In this document: in pieces, positions 57,360-64,000 of the stretch
Numbering within the stretch: position 1 is the first letter of the stretch
Layout: each line of letters starts with the position of its first letter
NCBI GenBank assembly: GCA_002205965.3
Contig: NADL03000601.1
Location: 62,001 to 126,000, forward strand
Reading direction: 5' to 3'
Length of the DNA: 64,000 bases
Source: Kappaphycus alvarezii
Lineage: Eukaryota > Rhodophyta > Florideophyceae > Gigartinales > Solieriaceae
Notes under the pieces: generated by a model
Told to the model about the DNA's origin: nothing
The model's database searches: none
What the model saw: only the letters and a program-made list of their open reading frames with translations
Program-made: the position numbers and the translations under genes

Positions 57360-60330
57360 TTACCTGCAAAACCTACCACCCCGGAGAAACTGGTAGAGGC
57401 TGGTGTCGTCCAGCTTCCACGCACAGCGGGATGCTACGGCGACGTAGGAGGCTTTCAACCAAGGCGACGGGGACGGTTCGGTAAGGGGAGTGGACGGCGG
57501 GCGCGGTAGGGTCGCTCTGTCGTGAGGGAGGAAGGAAAGCATGTGGTGGTGGGGTGTCTGTTTCTGGGTTTGGGCCCAACAGTGGATGTGCCGAAGAAGT
57601 GAGGGCGGTTGCCGAGGGATTTGCGGAGCTCATGGTGAGGTGTCGGGGGCGCCGCTGTTCACGCCCTGCGTCGGTGGACGCGGAGTGGCAGGCGGGACCG
57701 GAGGCAGCATGATCGCTTCAGTTAGCGGTTCAAGGTCTGCCGCCGGCACTGGGGCCTGTGATGGACGATGAGGAGGGCGGCGCCCGGGCTACAAAGAAAA
57801 GCCAGGCCGCGGATGCGGTGACGGGCGGCCTGGGTCGACTGGAGGGAGGGGACGGGATCGGCAGTCCAATACTTGTCTGGCAATGGGCTTCGGTCGTGGC
57901 ATCTTGCAGCACCCGTTTTCGGTAAATTTGCGCTCGGGTTGGCTGCACGATGATGTCGAAGGATCCAAGGGCATTAGAGGCGGAGTATGGGTGGCCGGGG
58001 ACGCGGAGGGGGAACTCACGGAGATGCGACTATCAGAGGGGGAGACCAGTGGCCAGAAGATGCTGGTCTTCCAAGTGTTCAAATGAAACCTGTAGCGAGG
58101 ACTCTCCTCAGAGAGGAGGCGCTAGACGCGGCGCACTACTGGGAAAGACCCCATGATTGTCCCGTCATAGACATGCCAATGATTGAGGACGATCTCCGGC
58201 TCTTCAACGATGCGGCTGATGAGGGGTTGGATGGAGAGGGAGAACAACGGCATGGATGCAATGTCTCCCTCCTGAGTACCTTGGGGACCGTGGATGACAG
58301 TGCCGTCGTGATTAGAACGCACTGATGTCGCGGGGCGCTACAGTACACCATGTTCGCGAAACGGACGAGCCTAGGGGCGTAGGTAGGTAAGGCGGAGAGC
58401 ATAGCCTGTGTGTCCACTCTGTAGAAGGCGTTTTCGGCATCAACGAGGACCGTACCATTGTGAGGCGAATTGGATGCGCGGCTGAGAAGCGTGTGGGTGT
58501 CATGGACAATGGCATCCATCCCCGCTTACAACCCATTCGTCATTTGGAATGGGGCAAGGTAGCCCGGGACTAATCGACGGCGGTGGACAGCAGAGCCTTC
58601 TTGACGAGTCTGTGCAATACGGAGCCAGCAGCGATCGGGCGGATTTGTCGGGCTTGCGCTGGAACGGTGGGGGGTAGCGGCGGAAATGATTACAGGGACG
58701 ACAGGGTCCGGGAGGTTGCCGCCGGCGATGCGGTTGAAGAGGCGGGTGAGAACACCGATTCCAGTAAAGCCTGCTTTCGGGCTGACGGGGGTGGCTGTCT
58801 GGAGCGATACCAGCAAGCGGGCTTGCGATCCGGGCCAGCGTCTGTGTCGTGGGAGAGGCTCTGTGCGGCACGGGCCACATGAGTCACAGTACGGGCAGGG
58901 GCCAGGGGAGGACGGACGGGGGGAGGGGGAGGACCCTCTCCGTCGGGGGGGTGGAGGGCTCGGAGTCGAGAGATGGTGTGGGAATCGTTGACATCCGCGA
59001 GCGGGGAGAGGTGATGGGCTCGCAAAGCCTTGCCGTAGCGCGCATCCGCAGGAGCGCCGTGCGGCTGTACACGCGAGGAGGCCGGGCGGTGGCGCGCGAT
59101 CCACTTAGCGCGAGCGCGGTGAGCGGAAAGGGCCTCATGCCAGAATGGTCCCCATTGATAGCCGGTGGTGGCGCGCCGGATGCGGAAAGCTAATGCCGCC
59201 GTTTAACCTCCTCGGCGAACGAGGTTGAAGGTACGGTGGACAGCGGCCTGTTCCCGAGCGGAGGCGGCAGCTTTTGCGATTTTGATGAAGAGGAGGGGGA
59301 TAGGTTGGATACGTGGGAGAGGGATGTTTTGAACGATGTCTAACTCGCAAAGAGCAGTGCGAAGGACATCTCCGGGGTCTCGGGGAGGGGAGGAAGGCGG
59401 AGGTGTAGGTGGGGGATTTGACGCCAAATCCATCGATTAACCGGGGGAGGAGCGGGCAGCTGGTGCAGAAGGTGAGACGGCTTCGACCACCATGTAGGCC
59501 AGTGAGTGCGGGGAGCGGGATGTGGGAGGTCAGCGGCGGGAACCGGAGGCCGGGTCGAATTTGCTGAGCGGTCGGAGGTTAGGGGCCTGCTGGGCGGTAG
59601 AGGAGCCGTACTCAGTGTTAGGGCCTTACTGGGAGTCAGCGATGTCCTGGAAAAGAGTAGCAGTTTTGGCGGGAACGGCGGCGGCGGTCTGTGGTTGCTT
59701 GAACTGAAGATTCTTGAAGGCCCCAGTAGAGCGGACAGGGCGGGCGGGGCGGAAGGAGCGGCGGTGGATGCGGTGGCTGCGGGGCGAGGGCTTCGAGTGA
59801 CGGCAGGGGCGGCCGAGGGGGGTAGGCGGTGTCGGAGGCCGTCGAAGGTAATCGACGAATACGCGGCCGCTGTCGCAACCGCAGCGCATGCTCGGCGGGA
59901 GAGTGAAGACTCGGCTTTATCAGCAGCTTAGTTATGCGATTTGGTCCACGTGTGCGGCGTCTGTATTATGTCGCGCCCCACAACATGGAGAGTTTAGCCA
60001 CCCTATTCAAACCTAATTGTTTTAGGTTTGTTACAGTGGGGTATTCAAGACTATGCATGTTGCACCTGCATATGTCTGTGGTAAAGTAATTCAGAAAAGG
60101 CGTCGGCTTGGCCGGAATCAGCAGCACCGGCCAGGGTGCCTGGGGCAATGTGGCAGCAGAAGGCAGTCTTCGAGCGGCGGTCTTGGAAGATCGGGGGTCT
60201 TCTGTGGGGCGGATTTCTGGGGTTGGGCGGGTGAGTTGCGGTCGCGGACGGCGGGGTGAACTTTGAAGATGTCCCGGGTATAGTGGCGAAGGGCCATGAG
60301 AAGGCGGTTCAGACGTGGCTGAGGACCCAT
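57360..60330 (-). mobile_element. Second long non-LTR retrotransposon, heavily frame-broken
   Basis: On the minus strand a Pro/Arg-rich N-terminal region (about 60330-59100) is followed by reverse transcriptase. It shows IRPIAAGSVLHRLVKK (about 58640-58600), a block starting MDAIVHDTHTLLSRA with VLVDAENAFYRVDTQAML (first catalytic Asp), GTQEGDIASMPLFSLSIQPL (about 58290-58230) and HVYDGTIMG in place of the YADD box (about 58170-58140). A thumb region ends near 57360. The downstream finger and nuclease seem absent. The catalytic box is damaged, so this copy is inactive. It is a different subfamily from the 6.4-9.7 kb element. Confidence 0.72.
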
Positions 60331-60732
60331 GAGCGAAGTGCTTTGTTAAGGAGATGGTTGTCTTGTCGCATTACCCTTGCCGTAAAGTTAAGACCATGGA
60401 GCGACAATTTACAGTTCGCATGTGACACATTACAGCTACAGTACAATACAATATTCCGTACCTCTCGGGCCATATCGCATGACTTATTTTCATTGGTAAA
60501 CCATTTTTGGCACTCCGTCAGATGAATCCCTATTCGTCACCTCGCAGTTCGGTAACATGTTCCGCGCGGCTCACCCACCCACCCACCTACTCATCACCAC
60601 ACTCCACGCGCTCACCGCGTCATCTCCGCTTTTTCACCCGCCACACCGCCGCCAACCCCCACCAGGTTCCCATCCCTACCCTTATCCCCGCCCCACCATC
60701 AATGGAAGCCGCATTAACCTGGCTCTTTGGCC
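60331..60732. other. Intergenic; upstream region of the lipase gene
   Basis: C-rich sequence upstream of the lipase frame. A frame from about 60701 (MEAALTWLFG) lies in another register and is probably not translated. Confidence 0.4.
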
Positions 60733-61822
60733 ATGTCCACCACCGAGTTCCAACAGGCCGCGCCCCGTCCTTCTCCACCCCCTTCCTCCCTCTCACCCCG
60801 CCGCTGCCGGCCGCTCCCCTCCACCCGGAATCCTAGCATGCCCCCTCCCCATCCACTCAAAAGCGGACCGTCGTCTCTCCGCCAAACCCCCGCCGCCGTC
60901 GGGTGGCACGCAGACGACTGGGCACTTCATTCCGCAAAATATGTCCTTAATGCCAGGGGACAACGCCTCTTCGTACAAACCTGGCGCCCTATCGTCAACC
61001 ACCACCCCACCTCCTTTTGGTCCTGGCTCACCCGCCGTAGAAAAAGGGCACGCTTCAACTCCGCAAAGGGTATCGTCCATCTCGTCCATGGCTTGAACGA
61101 CCACTCTAACAAGTACACACGCGTCGCTCGTGCGTGGGTAGAGGCGGGATATGTCGTCTGCGCACACGATTTCCACGGGCATGGACGGTCTGACGGCTTC
61201 CGTGCATACACCTCGTCGATACAGAATTATGTTGATGACGCTCGTCTGGCCGTGCAGAGTGCTGAGATGGCATTGCCGACGCCAATGGGACACTTGCCGC
61301 GCTTTTTGCTGGCGCATAGTCTAGGAGGAGCAGTGGCGATTCATTTGGCAAGGGAGTGGGGCGAATGGAGTGGCGTTATGCTTACTGCGCCTGCGGTAAA
61401 GGTGTTTCCAAAGCCGTTGTTGAAGCTGTTTGCACCGGTTTTGGGAAATCTGGTCCCGCTCCTCCCGGTGCAGAAGTTGAAGTTTGATAAGAGGAGGAGG
61501 AGGCCAAAGGGTGGTGATTATGTCCCGCGGAAGACCCGTTGGTCGTACGCAGCCCGGTCAGGGCTAGGGTGGGTATGAGGTGTTGAAGAGTTGTGATAAG
61601 ATTATGAGTGAGGCAGAAAGGTTTAAGGTCCCTGTGTTTGTGGCACACTCTAGGGAGGACCGTGTTACAAACGCAAAAGGTACCGTGGATTTTCATGAGA
61701 GAATCGGAAGTTTGGATAAGACGGTCAGATTGTATGATGGTCGAGTCCATGACTTGCTTGCGGAGAAGAGGGATATGGTTATGGCTGATATGGTCGCCTG
61801 GGCAGAGGATAGACTGCATTAG
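60733..61822 (+). CDS. Monoacylglycerol lipase-like alpha/beta hydrolase
   Basis: The ATG at 60733 (MSTTEFQQAAP) or an inner one at 60838 starts a Pro/Ser-rich leader. The hydrolase core has RLFVQTW, GIVHLVHGLNDHSNKYTRVA with the oxyanion HG, CAHDFHGHGRSDGFRAY, the nucleophile elbow LLAHSLGGAVAI (Ser), GVMLTAPAVKV, then EDPLVV and FVAHSREDRVTNAKG (Asp) and LYDGRVHDLL (His). Frames change near 61529 and 61572, each as one missing base. HGHGxSxG, AHSLGG and the late Asp/His match MGL-type serine hydrolases, which release fatty acid and glycerol from monoacylglycerols. Lysophospholipase activity is also possible. The total is about 363 residues with both gaps allowed for. Confidence 0.87.
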
Positions 61823-62410
61823 TCCCGTGGTCAGCGGCATCGAGAGGAACCGCGCTGCAGTTGGGGCTCGTGCAAGCCTCTGTCGTGGCACATTTTTGTT
61901 TGTAAGGGCAAAGTTGTAAGGGATGTTACAGCTCCTTGCGATGTCTACTCGAGGAACTGTTTGTTAGAGTCGATGCCCCTGGAACACCCCCGTGACTTTG
62001 AAGTAGAACGGATACCGTAAGGAAACTTGAACCGAGTTTAAGATCATGTAGGAGGTAGCCTTACAACTTTATGGAAAAAGCGTGCAGCCGTGCGGCGATT
62101 TTGCCTAGTTGAGTCGAAGAAAGCGATCAGCGCAGTGGTCAGCGATGAGAACTTGCATAATTCGTTTATGTTAAAACGTGCCCCTGCTATGTCCCAGATC
62201 CAGTCTCTTTGCGCTGCACTTTCTTCCCCGCGGGTTGGATCCCGCGCCCCAACGGGCTCGGCGAAGGATGGGACCGAGCGGAATTGCTGGTGACTGTGAT
62301 AGATATTTGTGCTTGAAATATTCGAAATGAAGCTGGTACTGTAATTGTTGTCATTTGCTGTAAATACAATTTAGCGAAGGATTCGTACAAAACTCGCCGC
62401 GGGATCCCTT
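61823..62410. other. Intergenic region between the lipase and a non-LTR fragment
   Basis: No gene recognised. It holds the 3' side of the lipase gene and the truncated left border of the next element. Confidence 0.45.
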
Positions 62411-63113
62411 TTGACATCACTGCTGCTGCCGCTTCCTCCAAGCCATCCACTACGACAACGAAAAGTTTCTGAGGCACATTGGAGCATAATGCTACGTCGA
62501 CACATCGGGCTTCTAGTTTATACGGACTCAATGACGCTGCAGTGTCAACACTGTGAGCAACCACTTGATACCTATGGCGCCCACGCCGCTGACATCTGCC
62601 CCTCTGGTCTCGGCCGCATCCACCGCCATACCTCCATCCGCAACGTCCTCGCATATCATATGTTTCGCACTGCAGGCTTGGACTATCAATTCGAGGGCCC
62701 GCTCCTAATACCTGGCACCGATCTGCGATCAGTAGACCTCCTTGTCCACCCCCATCTTCCTCCCGTTGGTCCCGGAGCGGCCCATCGCCTGTGACGTCAC
62801 CATCGTTTCGCCGTATACACCTGCCTCCGTCACAGCACCGACGAAATCCGCTGCAGATGCCCCTGCCCAGGCCTACCGACGCAAGGTCCAGGATCTCGAG
62901 CGCAAGCTCTCCCGCCGCCTGGTATCGCTCTCTGACAACACCTCTCGCGACCCGGGCTTCCGTTTCCCACCCGTCGCATGTGGTTCTCTCGATGCACCAT
63001 CCCCAGCCACCTGGTTTCTAGAAAAGTACCTACTGCGCATTGCGGCCCGCCATCACACCACCGCTGCGACGATTTGTACACGCATTGTCCAGCGCCTCAG
63101 CCGTGCACCGTAG
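62411..63113 (+). mobile_element. Non-LTR retrotransposon 3' end (Cys/His finger and restriction-like endonuclease)
   Basis: The plus strand reads MLRRHIGLLVYTDSM, CQHCEQPLDTYGAHAADIC (a CCHC finger), NVLAYHMFRTAGLDYQFEG, GTDLRSVDLLV (altered RPD block), ACDVTIVSPY and AYRRKVQDLERKLSRRL. It ends PSPATWFLEKYLLRIAARH and LSRAP with TAG at 63111. It aligns with the 28.4-29.4 kb fragment and has only one or two frame changes. It is strongly 5'-truncated. Confidence 0.8.
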
Positions 63114-63435
63114 TCATCGGTGGCTATGGCCATCATGTCTCAGGCTCAACTGCACATGATCGACGTGAACCATTCAGTTAGATCTTGGAGAGATGATCTT
63201 TACTCATTGCTTATTGAAGAAGAAGTTTAATGCGTTCAGAATCTATCTTAGAGAATCACCATCAGCTAGGCCTAAAACGTAAAATAATTACACAGGTGTT
63301 TCATTCTCATTGGCTGCCATAAATTTAGTTTGTCAACTCATTTACCCCTATTCAGATTTTTCCACCTGGGGCATTACACTGCTGCGTCCCTGCCCGATCT
63401 CGTACTCGTGGTACTACCGATCGAAGTGGTCCCTA

Positions 63436-64000
63436 GAGCCACTTCGATCCCTTTTCCAACGCAAGTACTAAGAGAATACAAAACCCCATTGCTCAAGAGT
63501 TTACGGACGATGGGCTATTTCACCTTATTGAAGACCTCCTTGAGTCAAGCAAAGAAGAAGGCCAAACGCAGACAGGAGGATCAAGACCCGGTCGAGCACC
63601 GAACATCGAAAGATTGCGGTTAGAAGACGGAGAACGCTTTCTCAAAGATTACTTTATCGGAAACACGGTATACCCATCTGCTGTTTTCAAGTACCGATTT
63701 CGAATTTCCAGGACGGTCACGTGCATCTACGATGCACTTCAAAAAATCCGTGCTTCACGCAAAGGAAGGATTGTTCCGAAAAATATGGGATATAAGGACT
63801 GCACAAAGCCACTGCTGCATTTCAATTGCTTGCGTATGGGTATTCATGTGACACTGTTGAAGAATATCTACGAATGGGCGCATCCACAGCAGACCAGTAC
63901 CTCAAAGAATCTGTGAAACAGTTATATCATCTTTCTCGGAAGAATGTCTACCACGACCTACGGAGAGTGACCTCAGGAAAATACTTGTGTGATCAGGGAA
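63436..64000 (+). CDS. Plant-type PIF/Harbinger transposase, 5' part only, continues past the window
   Basis: The frames read EFTDDGLFHLIEDLLESSKE, GRAPNIERLRLEDG, LKDYFIGNTVYPSAVFKYRF and RISRTV. After a frame change near 63725 and another near 63810 they continue AAFQLLAYGYSCDTVEEYLR and MGASTADQYLKESVKQLYH. The last part is the helical region before the nuclease in plant Harbinger-like transposases, with its LAYG ... DEYLRMGEST pattern. It differs from the three Harbinger copies at 30.5, 43.3 and 46.5 kb. The catalytic part lies beyond the right edge. An in-frame stop before about 63436 leaves the start uncertain. Confidence 0.68.

Noticed and set aside
58526-59193. Long overlapping frames on both strands rich in Arg, Gly and Pro
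   Set aside because: GC-rich shadows of the minus-strand non-LTR element. Only the minus-strand blocks show reverse transcriptase motifs.
60557-61096. 179-codon plus-strand frame upstream of the lipase
   Set aside because: Wrong register of the lipase gene; Pro/His-rich without motifs.

Overview
The window is nuclear DNA from a eukaryote. It carries genes for 60S ribosomal protein L11, 40S ribosomal protein S12, a probable plant-type complex I ESSS subunit, a glycolipid transfer protein and an organelle-type EngB GTPase, and several are split by short GT-AG introns. Few and short introns (87-120 nt), closely packed host genes, a Ser/Thr/Pro-rich secreted protease and abundant transposon debris fit an alga. 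A multicellular red alga (florideophyte) is my best guess, but that is inference and no single gene proves it.

Layout. 1-5.6 kb: a minus-strand secreted subtilase whose C-terminal half is a huge mucin-like tail built from near-identical 372-bp tandem repeats, running off the left edge. The long plus-strand reading frame over it is an antisense shadow. 6.4-9.7 kb: a minus-strand non-LTR retrotransposon. 10.1-11.2 kb: a TauD/clavaminate-synthase-like dioxygenase. 11.9-14.9 kb: a short Ty1/copia element with 115-117 bp LTRs. 15.3-31.7 kb: a transposon graveyard (DDE transposase remnants, a decayed Ty3/gypsy element, two DDE_1/pogo-like remnants, two non-LTR fragments meeting tail to tail at an inverted repeat, and a PIF/Harbinger copy).

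32.3-42.9 kb is the gene island. In order: PPR-EngB GTPase (+), RPL11 (-), a small putatively organelle-targeted protein (+), complex I ESSS subunit (-), possible PEX13 (-), a 6-pyruvoyl-tetrahydropterin-synthase-like protein (+), RPS12 (-), glycolipid transfer protein (-), S-formylglutathione hydrolase (-), histone deacetylase (+) and a possible small membrane protein (-). 43.3-49.7 kb: two more Harbinger copies, non-LTR fragments, a Phe-Gly-rich orphan frame and a diverged pair of about 260-bp direct repeats. 49.7-57.3 kb: AT-rich DNA with nothing I recognise. 57.4-60.3 kb: another minus-strand non-LTR element. 60.7-61.8 kb: a monoacylglycerol-lipase-like hydrolase. 62.4-64 kb: a non-LTR 3' fragment and a plant-type Harbinger transposase leaving the right edge.

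An important caveat runs through the annotation. Nine otherwise well-conserved host genes, including RPS12, break frame about 17 times, every time as if one base were missing and often beside a homopolymer. I read these as residual assembly deletions rather than pseudogenes, and I give gene spans that cross them. The host genes are housekeeping functions (translation, respiration, lipid transfer, formaldehyde detoxification, chromatin) and show no sign of acting as one pathway.
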